Positions 7,749 through 16,273 of a DNA stretch of 52,038 bases are shown here, one piece after another. This DNA is from CAIVAT01 sp037141055. Lineage in GTDB: Bacteria > Bacteroidota > Bacteroidia > Bacteroidales > FEN-979. Position 1 is the first letter of the stretch. Each line of letters opens with the position of its first letter. A model generated the notes under the pieces. That model did not search any database, was not told the DNA's origin, and worked only from the letters and a program-made list of their open reading frames with translations. Location of the stretch: contig JBAXDH010000010.1 of the NCBI GenBank assembly GCA_037141055.1, positions 1 through 52,038 of the forward strand, read 5' to 3'. The position numbers were made by a program, and so were the translations under genes.

Positions 7749-10700
7749 ATGAAGAATTTCAATAAACTGAACAACATTTTCGGCTGGATCACCTTTGTCA
7801 TTGCAGCAACGGTATACCTGCTCACCATTGAACCAACGGCCAGCTGGTGGGATTGCGGCGAATATATCGCCACCGCCTTCAAGCTCCAGGTCGGCCATCC
7901 TCCCGGGGCTCCCCTGTTCCAGATGATCGGCCGGTTCTTCTCCCTCTTTGCCTTTGGTGATGTTTCGCATGTGGCCATGATGGTCAATGTGATGTCGGGA
8001 CTGTCGAGCGGTTTAACCATCCTGTTCCTTTTCTGGAGCATTGTTCTTTTTGCGAAAAAACTTGTGGTTACCAATGGCGAAATGACCAGCGGCCAGATGT
8101 ATACAGTGTTTGGAGCAGCTTTTATCGGATCCATGGCCTATACTTTCAGCGATACATTCTGGTTTTCGGCGGTTGAAGGAGAAGTGTATGCGATGTCTTC
8201 ATTTTTTACGGCGATATCCTTCTGGGCAATCCTGAAATGGGAAGAGGTTGCACATGAAAAGCATTCCTATCGCTGGCTAATCCTCATTGCCTTCCTGATG
8301 GGGCTTGCCATCGGTGTTCACCTGCTCAACCTGCTGGTTATCCCGGCAACATGCATGGTGTACTATTATAAAAAATGGGAGAAACCGTCGAAGGTAGGCA
8401 TGCTTCTCACGTTCATCCTGTCAATCCTGATTCTTGCATTCGTGATGTTCATCATCATCCCCGGAACGGTTGAACTGTCAGGAAAATTTGAACTCCTCTT
8501 TGTCAATGCATTCGGCCTTCCTTTCAACACAGGAACCTTCATCTATTTTGCACTCCTCATCGGGTTGATCATCTGGGGATTGTATTTCACACGGAAAAAA
8601 GGAAAAACGATTTTAAACACCATCATCCTGGCATTTGCTTTTATCCTGATCGGGTATTCCTCCTTCTTAATGCTGGTGATCCGTGCGAATGCAGATACGC
8701 CCATCAATGAAAATGCCCCCAAGGATGCGGTCAGTTTGCTTTCTTACCTCAACCGCGAGCAGTATGGCGATTTTCCGATTGCTTACGGACAGTATTACAA
8801 CGCGCCCATCGTAGATTATGCCGATGGAAAGCCTGTTTATCAGAAGGATGAAAAGAGCGGAAAATACATCATCATCGACCAGCGGAAGGGCACGGTGCCG
8901 GTTTGGGACCCGCGATTTACGACAGTCTTCCCGCGCATGTGGAGCAACCAGCGCAGGGGTTCACCGGCGTTTTATAAAAACTGGGGAGGCGAAGGAACAC
9001 CGATCGAAGTCACCAACAACGACGGCAAGCCTGAAACCCTGAATCGCCCTACTTTTGGTGAAAACCTCAGGTACTTTTTCTCATACCAGATCGGCCACAT
9101 GTATATCCGGTATTTCATGTGGAATTTTGCCGGCCGCCAGAATGACGTGCAGGGATTTGGAGGCAGCAAGGAAGATGGAAACTGGATCAGCGGGATCCCG
9201 TTCCTTGACAAGGCAAGGCTGGGTCATGACCAGACGAATCTCCCTGCCAGTAAGGAAAACCGGGGTACCAACAAATATTACCTGCTGCCGCTTATACTCG
9301 GGCTCATCGGCTTCTTTTTCCACATTGGAAAAGATTACAAAGGAACCATGATCATCTCGCTCCTGTTTATCATGACGGGACTGGCGATTCTTGTATATCT
9401 CAACCAGCAGCCGTATGAACCGCGTGAACGGGATTATGCCTACGCCGCCTCCTTCTATGCCTTTGCAATATGGATCGGGTTGGGCATCATTCCGCTGGTA
9501 AACTTCCTGAAGCGAAAGCTTTCCGAAAACCTCTCCGTAGCCATTGTATTTGGCCTGTGTCTTTTACTTGTTCCGGGCATCATGGCTAAGGAAAACTGGA
9601 ATGATCATGACCGTTCCGGGAAATATACCTGTCGCGATTTTGCCGCAAATTATCTCAATTCATGTGGTCCGCAGGGAATCCTTTTTACCAATGGCGACAA
9701 CGATACCTTTCCTTTATGGTACGACCAGGAAGTGGAAGGAATCGGCACAGATGTGCGCGTGGTCAACCTCATGCTGGCCTCCGGACCCTGGTATATCAAC
9801 CAGCTGTACAAGAAAGCATACAATTCAAATCCCATCCCGCTTACGCTGGACCCGGAGCAATACCGGCAGGGAACCAATGATATCCTGCCATTTTACGATA
9901 TCGGGATCACAGGTTATGTTGAGTTGAAGGATATGATCGATTTCATTAAAAGCGACAACCCGCAATCTTTCCTTACGCTGCAGAATGGTGATAAAATGAA
10001 ATTCTTCCCCTCGAAGAAGGTGAAAATAACCGTTGATTCAGCCGCCTGCGTAAAATATGGCATTGTTCCGAAGCATTTGCAGGGGAAAATGGTTGATTCA
10101 ATTTGCTGGACCATCCGGTCGAACCAGCTTTACAAGAACGACCTGATGCTCCTTGACCTGCTCGCTTCCAACAAATGGGAAAGGCCGCTCTATTTTGCAG
10201 CGCCTTCAAGTGTGAACCATTGCGTTGCAATCGATTCCTTCTGCCTGGTGCAGGGCTGGGTGTATCAATTCATGCCGGTGAAGGCCGATTCGAACGACTA
10301 TATCCCGAACATGGGCGGCGTGGATGCCATTACATCCTATAACATCCTCAAAAACAAATGTGCATGGGGCAACCTGAATGATCCGCACACCTATGTCGAC
10401 CCTGAAAGCCTCAACAATGCCGTAAGGCCGAAGACCAATTTCATGCGGGTGGCACAATCGCTGGAACAGCAGGGCAAAATGAAAGAGGCCGTTGAGATGC
10501 TGGATATCTATATCAAGTATTTTCCTGATTCAAAGGTGCCATTCGACATGTATATGCTGCCATATGCCGAAATTTATTACAAGGCCGGGGCGACAGACAA
10601 AGCCAACAAACTGCTCGAACGCGTAGCGGATATATGCAGTGAGAATCTTGATTACTACAATTCATTTGCACCCGGCAACACGGAATACTTTCAGCAGGAT

Positions 10701-10823
10701 GTTCAAACCGCGCTCGGCATTATCAAACGTACCGCGATGGTCGCTTCTCAAAACAAGCAGGCCAAACTTGCGGAAAAGCTGGAAGCGATGTTCAACATGA
10801 AGATCAAGACCATTCAGCAATGA
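7749..10823 (+). CDS. DUF2723 family GT-C membrane glycosyltransferase, candidate protein O-mannosyltransferase
   Basis: This 1024-residue protein starts with a membrane helix and the family signature SWWDCGEYIATAF in the first extracytoplasmic loop (residues about 30-45), where GT-C enzymes keep their acidic catalytic residues. About ten to twelve transmembrane helices follow, interrupted by soluble loops, and the last 200 residues look TPR-like (EQQGKMKEAVEMLDIYIKYFP). The family (PF11028) includes human TMEM260, a protein O-mannosyltransferase, and Bacteroidota have a general protein O-glycosylation system, so mannosyl transfer to exported proteins is a reasonable inference. Its stop overlaps the lgt start by 4 nt (ATGA), which indicates translational coupling. 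Confidence 0.85.
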   Translation: MKNFNKLNNIFGWITFVIAATVYLLTIEPTASWWDCGEYIATAFKLQVGHPPGAPLFQMIGRFFSLFAFGDVSHVAMMVNVMSGLSSGLTILFLFWSIVLFAKKLVVTNGEMTSGQMYTVFGAAFIGSMAYTFSDTFWFSAVEGEVYAMSSFFTAISFWAILKWEEVAHEKHSYRWLILIAFLMGLAIGVHLLNLLVIPATCMVYYYKKWEKPSKVGMLLTFILSILILAFVMFIIIPGTVELSGKFELLFVNAFGLPFNTGTFIYFALLIGLIIWGLYFTRKKGKTILNTIILAFAFILIGYSSFLMLVIRANADTPINENAPKDAVSLLSYLNREQYGDFPIAYGQYYNAPIVDYADGKPVYQKDEKSGKYIIIDQRKGTVPVWDPRFTTVFPRMWSNQRRGSPAFYKNWGGEGTPIEVTNNDGKPETLNRPTFGENLRYFFSYQIGHMYIRYFMWNFAGRQNDVQGFGGSKEDGNWISGIPFLDKARLGHDQTNLPASKENRGTNKYYLLPLILGLIGFFFHIGKDYKGTMIISLLFIMTGLAILVYLNQQPYEPRERDYAYAASFYAFAIWIGLGIIPLVNFLKRKLSENLSVAIVFGLCLLLVPGIMAKENWNDHDRSGKYTCRDFAANYLNSCGPQGILFTNGDNDTFPLWYDQEVEGIGTDVRVVNLMLASGPWYINQLYKKAYNSNPIPLTLDPEQYRQGTNDILPFYDIGITGYVELKDMIDFIKSDNPQSFLTLQNGDKMKFFPSKKVKITVDSAACVKYGIVPKHLQGKMVDSICWTIRSNQLYKNDLMLLDLLASNKWERPLYFAAPSSVNHCVAIDSFCLVQGWVYQFMPVKADSNDYIPNMGGVDAITSYNILKNKCAWGNLNDPHTYVDPESLNNAVRPKTNFMRVAQSLEQQGKMKEAVEMLDIYIKYFPDSKVPFDMYMLPYAEIYYKAGATDKANKLLERVADICSENLDYYNSFAPGNTEYFQQDVQTALGIIKRTAMVASQNKQAKLAEKLEAMFNMKIKTIQQ

Positions 10824-11617
10824 TGATCGCATCGGTAATCTGGAACCCGAGCCCCGAAATTTTCGAGATCGGCGGTTTTGCAGTAAGGTGGTACGGGCTT
10901 TTCTTTGCGCTTTCATTCTTCTTTGGCTACCTGATAATGCAGAAATTTTTCGCCAAAGAGGATGTTCCCATCAAGCTGCTCGATGAGCTTACGACCTACA
11001 TGATCATTGGAACCATCGTCGGGGCGCGCCTTGGACACGTATTTTTTTACGAACCTGCATGGTACCTGGCCCACCCGATAAAGATACTGCAGGTGTGGGA
11101 AGGCGGTCTGGCGAGTCATGGCGCCGGTATCGGGATCATTACCTCCATTCTTGTTTTTTCATACGTCCGGAAAAAACCTTTTCTCTGGGTGATGGATCGC
11201 GTTGTCATTGTCGTTGCACTGGCCGGTTTCCTGATTCGCATGGGAAACCTGATGAATTCAGAGATATACGGGTTGCCTACTTCGTTGCCATGGGGCTTCC
11301 AGTTCCTCCGTTCGTCCACTCCCCCTGAAGGAATGGTTCCGCGTCATCCGACCCAGATATATGAAGGACTTACATACCTGTGCATCTTTTTCCTGCTTTG
11401 GTGGTACTACTATAAGAAAGACGGGAAACCTGCCCCGGGGTTCATCTTCGGAATGTTCATGATCCTTGTGTTCGGGGTGCGTTTCGTCATTGAATTCATC
11501 AAGGAACCCCAGGTTGGGTTTGAAAACGGCCTGGTCCTGAACATGGGGCAAATGCTGTCGGTCCCGTTCGTGATAGCAGGGATTACCTTCGTTTATCTCT
11601 CCTTTCGAAAGAAATAG
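10820..11617 (+). CDS. lgt: Prolipoprotein diacylglyceryl transferase
   Basis: Lgt transfers diacylglycerol from phosphatidylglycerol to the lipobox cysteine of prolipoproteins at the inner membrane. The 265-residue protein has about seven membrane helices and the family motifs: GARLGHVFFYEP (68-79), SHGAGIG (99-105), RMGNLMNSEIYG (140-151) and RHPTQIYE. The start overlaps the preceding glycosyltransferase stop (ATGA), so both envelope-modifying enzymes are made together. A second ATG at 10823 follows directly. It abuts the convergent glycosyltransferase gene without a gap. Several lipoproteins in this window would be substrates. Confidence 0.97.
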   Translation: MMIASVIWNPSPEIFEIGGFAVRWYGLFFALSFFFGYLIMQKFFAKEDVPIKLLDELTTYMIIGTIVGARLGHVFFYEPAWYLAHPIKILQVWEGGLASHGAGIGIITSILVFSYVRKKPFLWVMDRVVIVVALAGFLIRMGNLMNSEIYGLPTSLPWGFQFLRSSTPPEGMVPRHPTQIYEGLTYLCIFFLLWWYYYKKDGKPAPGFIFGMFMILVFGVRFVIEFIKEPQVGFENGLVLNMGQMLSVPFVIAGITFVYLSFRKK

Positions 11618-12706
11618 TCAGGGTGCAACCTCATTGATGCACTCTGCCAGCCTTTTATAATCATTCCGGATCATCATCCCCGGGAAATTCTTCGACATTT
11701 CGAGGGCGTAGATCAGGCTGAAATCCTGCTGATTCATGGCAAAATAAATTTTCTTTTCCATCAGGTAGCGTGCAAGGTATTCCTGTTCGGGCTGACCGGG
11801 TGTGGGGATGAATATTGCCGGCTTGCCAAGGGTCACCACGTCCATGATGCTGGAGTAGCCGGACCTGCATATCACCATCGCCGATCCGCAGATCAGTTCA
11901 CGCAGTTTTTCGGTGTCAAGATGTGCGAAAACATGGATGCGGTTGTCCAGCACATAGGCCTCATCCGATTCGGGCATGCCGCGAACCATGGCCACCTGCA
12001 TGTTGATGCTGACAAGCTGCATGAGGATTTTTTCTTCCAGGATGGTCCGCTGCGGCTCAGGGCCCGAAAGCATCACCAATAAGTCAAAATCAGGGTTAAC
12101 AAGGTCGCTGCGTGGATCCCGCGGTTTTGAAAACCGGGAGAGCGTTCCGATGTAATGTGCATTCGCCGGAAGTTTAGACGGATGCGATAATGATCCGGCG
12201 AGGCCGCGATGGGGCTCGAAGTCGGGAATCCAGCAAGCTTTATACCTGCTGATGAACCGGTAATTGATTGAATTGATCAATCCCCGGGTGAATTTCAGTT
12301 TGCCGGGAACTTCGATTTTTATCTGGTGCGTGATGAACACCGACGGGATTTTGGAGTGCCAGCAGCCAAACCTGTTGTCGGAAATGATGAGCGTGGCATT
12401 CGTTTGTTCTGCAATCTTCTTTAAATCCTGGTGTTCACGCCAGATGCTGTATAGGAGCCGGGGCAGGAGCATCATCATTTTCAGGGCAATCCGGCTGCTT
12501 TTGGGGTAACTGATGGTAATTCCCCGGAATTCAATGGTTTGAATACGAGGGTATTCCTTTCTGATGAATTCAAGTGGTCTTCCACTGGCGGCCACCACAA
12601 CCTCAAATCCCATCTCTTCCAGCTTTGAAATAACAGGAACACACCGGGTGGCATGTCCGATTCCCCAATCCAGAGGACAAACCAGGGCCTTTCTTTTGAC
12701 TGCCAT
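11618..12706 (-). CDS. GT-B fold glycosyltransferase (MurG/GT28-like)
   Basis: The 362-residue protein begins with the glycosyltransferase N-terminal motif KALVCPLDWGIGHATR and carries the C-terminal donor-binding signature CRSGYSSIMDVVTLGKPA followed by PTPGQPEQEYLA, as in MurG and related UDP-sugar transferases. Donor and acceptor are unknown; it is not MurG itself, which has a different N-terminal loop and usually lies in the dcw cluster. The ATG at 12706 is supported by a very good promoter directly upstream (TTG-N20-TAAATTTG). Longer in-frame versions would start inside the promoter. Confidence 0.85.
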   Translation of the reverse strand: MAVKRKALVCPLDWGIGHATRCVPVISKLEEMGFEVVVAASGRPLEFIRKEYPRIQTIEFRGITISYPKSSRIALKMMMLLPRLLYSIWREHQDLKKIAEQTNATLIISDNRFGCWHSKIPSVFITHQIKIEVPGKLKFTRGLINSINYRFISRYKACWIPDFEPHRGLAGSLSHPSKLPANAHYIGTLSRFSKPRDPRSDLVNPDFDLLVMLSGPEPQRTILEEKILMQLVSINMQVAMVRGMPESDEAYVLDNRIHVFAHLDTEKLRELICGSAMVICRSGYSSIMDVVTLGKPAIFIPTPGQPEQEYLARYLMEKKIYFAMNQQDFSLIYALEMSKNFPGMMIRNDYKRLAECINEVAP

Positions 12707-12729
12707 GCAAAAATTACACTTATTTAGAT

Positions 12730-12760
12730 CAAATTTAGTGTTAAACCACGGCGAAGTCAA
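12730..12760 (-). promoter_or_regulatory. Promoter TTG-N20-TAAATTTG for the GT-B gene
   Basis: On the minus strand the -33 TTG (12758-12760) and the -7 TAAATTTG (12730-12737) are separated by 20 nt, the canonical Bacteroidota spacing. The predicted leader to the ATG at 12706 is about 17 nt. Confidence 0.75.
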
Positions 12761-12816
12761 GAAAAGTTATAAACACTGTATTACCTTTTACTAACTGGGA
12801 CGATTAAGCGATGGAA

Positions 12817-12837
12817 ACCTCACCCAGGGGATGAGGT
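12817..12837. promoter_or_regulatory. Small hairpin in the dprA leader
   Basis: A 6-bp inverted repeat (ACCTCA / TGAGGT, 9-nt loop) ends 15 nt before the dprA ATG. It could affect translation or be part of an operator. No function is established. Confidence 0.25.
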
Positions 12838-12852
12838 GTTATTGACGATAAT

Positions 12853-13956
12853 ATGCCAGAAGACAAATTACTCTACCAGATCGGCCTGACCCTGATTCCG
12901 GGGGTGGGCGATATACTTGGCAAAAAGCTTGTTTCGCTCTGCGGGACCGCCGAGGCGGTATTCAGGGAGTCCCGGCACCATTTGAAAAAAGTGCCGCGGA
13001 TAGGGGATTTGCTTGCAAAAGCAGTTGGAAACAGCGGCATATTAGAACGGGCTGAAAAGGAAATCCGGTTTATCGAGCGTTACCGGATAACCCCGCTTTT
13101 CTTCCGGAACGCAGATTATCCGCATCGCCTGAGACATTGCCTGGACAGTCCTTTGATGCTGTATTACAAGGGGACGGCCGACTTGAATTCAATCCGCGTG
13201 GTTGGTATTGTCGGAACAAGGAATGCTACCGAATACGGGAAGAGCGTTACCCGTGAGCTGATCGGAGGACTGGTTCAGCAGCAAGTGCTGGTTGTAAGCG
13301 GCCTTGCTTATGGCATCGACAGTTGTGCCCACCGTAATTCGCTTGATCTCGGCCTTGATACAGTAGGAGTTCTTGGGCATGGGCTTGATACTGTTTATCC
13401 ATGGCTTCACCGCCCACTGGCAGAGAAGATGCTCACACAGGGCGGGCTGGTGACCGAGTTTTTAAGCAAAACCGGGCCTGACCGCTCGAATTTTCCAAAA
13501 CGGAACAGGATCATTGCCGGGCTGTGTGATGCGGTAATCGTTGTTGAGGCGGGCCGGAAAGGAGGGGCGCTCATCACGGCCGACATTGCCAATTCATATA
13601 ACCGCGATGTTTTTGCCGTCCCGGGCAGGGTGAGCGATCCGTTCTCAGATGGTACGAACTACCTGATAAGGACCAACCGTGCTGCACTGGTGCAGAAACC
13701 TGACGATGTCGAATACATGATGGGGTGGAAAACTGCGAAAGGTCCGGTGCCGCCTCCCCAGCAAAAGATATTTATTGAAATGACAGTGGAGGAAGAGAAA
13801 ATTGTTGCACTCCTCCGGGAATACGGCCAGCTGGGGATCGACGAAATCTGCATCAGGGCCAATAACCCGATGAGCAGGGTCTCCGCCTCCCTGCTCAACC
13901 TGGAGTTTGAAGGAGTGGTGAAATGTTTGCCCGGAAAAGTGTACTTATTGTCCTGA
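12853..13956 (+). CDS. dprA: DNA-processing protein DprA
   Basis: DprA (Smf) protects incoming single-stranded DNA and loads RecA during natural transformation. The 367-residue protein has an N-terminal helix-hairpin-helix-like region (1-70), a Rossmann-fold core with VGIVGTRNATEYG (117-129), SGLAYGIDSCAH (149-160) and FPKRNRIIAGL (214-224), and a C-terminal winged-helix domain (about 305-367). All core motifs are intact. It ends inside the convergent PrsW-like gene (12-nt overlap). Whether the organism is competent cannot be seen here, because dprA is also kept in non-competent bacteria. Confidence 0.96.
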   Translation: MPEDKLLYQIGLTLIPGVGDILGKKLVSLCGTAEAVFRESRHHLKKVPRIGDLLAKAVGNSGILERAEKEIRFIERYRITPLFFRNADYPHRLRHCLDSPLMLYYKGTADLNSIRVVGIVGTRNATEYGKSVTRELIGGLVQQQVLVVSGLAYGIDSCAHRNSLDLGLDTVGVLGHGLDTVYPWLHRPLAEKMLTQGGLVTEFLSKTGPDRSNFPKRNRIIAGLCDAVIVVEAGRKGGALITADIANSYNRDVFAVPGRVSDPFSDGTNYLIRTNRAALVQKPDDVEYMMGWKTAKGPVPPPQQKIFIEMTVEEEKIVALLREYGQLGIDEICIRANNPMSRVSASLLNLEFEGVVKCLPGKVYLLS

Positions 13957-14628
13957 GGGTTCGGGATTCGATGAAGCAGCCTTAAGTCCGAGAACCAGCA
14001 CGATGAGTGTCGATCCGAAGGAAAACAGGCTCAGCAGTTTGAAATCATTTGTCAGCATGCAAAAATTAAATACCCCATGAAAAAAGACAGCCCCGAATAA
14101 CCCGGTCAGTGAAAACATGATCCGGGCCTTCAGCACCTTTGCCATTCCGATAAAAAAGCCCATGATCACCGAGAAGATAACGTTTGCAGGAACAAAAACC
14201 AGTGTATACAGCGTTACAGGGAAGTTCGCCTGGATTCCCGCATAATTGAAAACGAAAAGGAAAAGGGCAATCGAAGAAAAACCCAGGGAGGTCATGATGG
14301 CAAATGTGACGGCATCGATGGGCCTGTTAATTCGCTTATTTGTCATGATATAATACCGGAACACCAGGAATTTTCCAAACTCAGAACTTGCCGCGATGGT
14401 AATGAATGAATAAAAAGTCATGCGTTTCAAACTCTGCAGGGAGTTAAGCCCGAGTTTCATTGACAGGTATTCCGCTGCCATGAGGACGACAATGCTCACT
14501 GCGCCTGCCAGGAAACTTTTTACAAGCCAGCCGCCGAAATCACGCTGGTACCTGTTTTTGAAGTAAAGATACATGACTAGTGCTGTAAACGGGGCAACTC
14601 CGAGCATAACATATACGACAGGTCTCAT
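13945..14628 (-). CDS. PrsW-like multipass membrane protein, active-site glutamates altered
   Basis: The 227-residue protein has about eight membrane helices and follows the PrsW layout. The EExxK motif reads S82-E83-F-G-K86. The second motif (family GFxxxEN...) reads GFSSIALF, with Ala121 where the glutamate is expected. The last motif FFHGVFN (His184) is kept. PrsW proteins cut membrane-bound anti-sigma factors, and the glutamates are the catalytic or metal-ligating residues. With the first Glu and the motif-2 Glu replaced, this copy may be inactive or a distant member with another function. Its 3' end overlaps dprA by 12 nt and it is divergent from rsgA. Confidence 0.75.
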   Translation of the reverse strand: MRPVVYVMLGVAPFTALVMYLYFKNRYQRDFGGWLVKSFLAGAVSIVVLMAAEYLSMKLGLNSLQSLKRMTFYSFITIAASSEFGKFLVFRYYIMTNKRINRPIDAVTFAIMTSLGFSSIALFLFVFNYAGIQANFPVTLYTLVFVPANVIFSVIMGFFIGMAKVLKARIMFSLTGLFGAVFFHGVFNFCMLTNDFKLLSLFSFGSTLIVLVLGLKAASSNPEPSGQ

Positions 14629-14709
14629 GGCTGAATTATAAGTGAAATCCTGACCAAATGTAATTAATTTTATACTTTTACAGGAAAAAATAACCTTTTA
14701 ATCTCCCCT

Positions 14710-15618
14710 TTGGAAGGAATCGTTGTTAAATCGACCGGAAGTTGGATCATTGTCAGCCTGCAAGGCGGGACAAGGCTTGAATGTAAGTTGAAAGGGCAGT
14801 TCCGCATGCGCGGCATCAAGCACACGAATCCTGTGGCAATTGGTGATCATGTTGAAGTGGAACAATTGCCGGGAGACAGTCACGGAATGATCACGGAGAT
14901 CAGGACCCGTGAGAATTATATCATCCGCAAAGCGACGAAGCTTTCAAAGGTTTCCCACATCATTGCCGCAAACCTCGATCATGCCTATCTCATCGCCACG
15001 CTGGCCCATCCCAGGACGTCAACCGGTTTCATCGACCGCTTCCTGGTTACAGCGGCGGCATATTACATCCCCGCCAGCATTATCTTCAATAAAATGGATA
15101 TTTGCAGCGGGGAAATGTCAGAGTTGCTTGACGAACTTACAGGCGTATATGAAAACGCCGGTTATCCCTGCTACAGAACTTCAGCCATCAGCGGCGAAGG
15201 GGTTGATGTGATCAGGATGCTGTTGAAGGATAAGGTCAGCCTGTTCTCAGGCCATTCCGGGGCAGGCAAGTCTGCGCTTATTAAAGCGATCGATCCCTCG
15301 CTGAAGCCGCGGATCGGCAATTTGTCGCAGGTTCATCAAAAAGGCATGCACACCACGACCTTTGCCGAAATGTACGAACTGGCAACGAGCGGGTTTATTG
15401 TGGATACGCCCGGCATTAAAGAGTTTGGCCTGTTTGATTTAGACAAAAGTGAAATTCACAGGTGTTTCCCTGAGATGGACCGGCTGCTGCCATTCTGCCA
15501 GTATAAAAATTGCACCCATACGCACGAGCCGGGGTGTGCCGTGAAATCAGGACTGGAAAGTGGTTCTGTTGCCCGGTTGCGTTATTATTCGTATCTTAGC
15601 ATCCTCAATGATAGCTAG
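14710..15618 (+). CDS. rsgA: Small ribosomal subunit biogenesis GTPase RsgA
   Basis: RsgA is a circularly permuted GTPase that releases factors and checks the decoding site during late 30S maturation. The 302-residue protein has an N-terminal OB-fold (1-75), G4 motif NKMD (127-130), G1 GHSGAGKS (181-188), G3 DTPG (232-235), and a C-terminal zinc site (C263, C268, H270, C276). No ATG lies at the expected position. Translation appears to start at TTG (14710-14712), giving MEGIVVKSTGSW, which matches the usual N-terminus. The CBS-domain gene starts inside its last codons. Confidence 0.95.
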   Translation: MEGIVVKSTGSWIIVSLQGGTRLECKLKGQFRMRGIKHTNPVAIGDHVEVEQLPGDSHGMITEIRTRENYIIRKATKLSKVSHIIAANLDHAYLIATLAHPRTSTGFIDRFLVTAAAYYIPASIIFNKMDICSGEMSELLDELTGVYENAGYPCYRTSAISGEGVDVIRMLLKDKVSLFSGHSGAGKSALIKAIDPSLKPRIGNLSQVHQKGMHTTTFAEMYELATSGFIVDTPGIKEFGLFDLDKSEIHRCFPEMDRLLPFCQYKNCTHTHEPGCAVKSGLESGSVARLRYYSYLSILNDS

Positions 15619-16273
15619 ACAACTGATCACAAACGATGTCATCCCGTTGAAAACATCCGACACGGGAGAGTTTGCCCTGTTACAAATGGAGGAAGCCCGT
15701 CTTTCGCACCTTCCGATTGTAGAAGGGACGGATTACATTGGCGTGATTTCCGACAAGGAAATATTGGCGGAGGACGAACCCCTGATGGAAATCGGCCGTT
15801 ATGCGCTTGCACCTTCCAGGATTTTTGTCAATGAAGAGCAGCATGCCTATGAAGTTCTGAGGGCATTTTCCTCGATGAAAATAACATTGCTCCCGGTGCT
15901 CAGCGACTCAAACCAGTATTTGGGCGCAATCGTCCTCCCGACAGTGGTCAGGGTGCTTTCGGAAATGGTTGGGGCGTTGAATCCCGGCGGAGTGATCATC
16001 CTGGAAATTAGTGAAAAGGACAACAGCCTGAAGGAAATTGTGCATATCGTTGAATCCAATGATGCAAAAATCCTCAGTTGCTATGTCTCGTCACAACCCG
16101 ATTCAACCAAACTGGAGGTTACCATCAAAGTCAACCGGATGGAGATCGGCCCGTTGCTTCAGACCTTTTCCAGGCTGAACTATCCTGTGAAAGCATCCTG
16201 GTCAAGGGAGGATTCTTTTAACGAAGTTCTCCAGGATCGCTTTGATGCGCTGATGAATTATCTGAATATCTGA
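15608..16273 (+). CDS. CBS-domain protein with ACT-like C-terminus
   Basis: The 221-residue protein has a pair of CBS motifs (about 1-60 and 70-125; LSHLPIVEGTDYIGVISD and ITLLPVLSDSNQYLG), a nucleotide-sensing fold. A C-terminal ACT-like segment follows (about 135-205; GGVIILEISEKDNSLKEIV). The layout resembles AcuB-type proteins. It probably senses adenine nucleotides or NAD-related ligands; the target is unknown. The ATG at 15608 overlaps the rsgA stop by 11 nt, and the next gene starts directly after its TGA. In related genomes this gene is a neighbour of nadK, as here. Confidence 0.85.
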   Translation: MIARQLITNDVIPLKTSDTGEFALLQMEEARLSHLPIVEGTDYIGVISDKEILAEDEPLMEIGRYALAPSRIFVNEEQHAYEVLRAFSSMKITLLPVLSDSNQYLGAIVLPTVVRVLSEMVGALNPGGVIILEISEKDNSLKEIVHIVESNDAKILSCYVSSQPDSTKLEVTIKVNRMEIGPLLQTFSRLNYPVKASWSREDSFNEVLQDRFDALMNYLNI

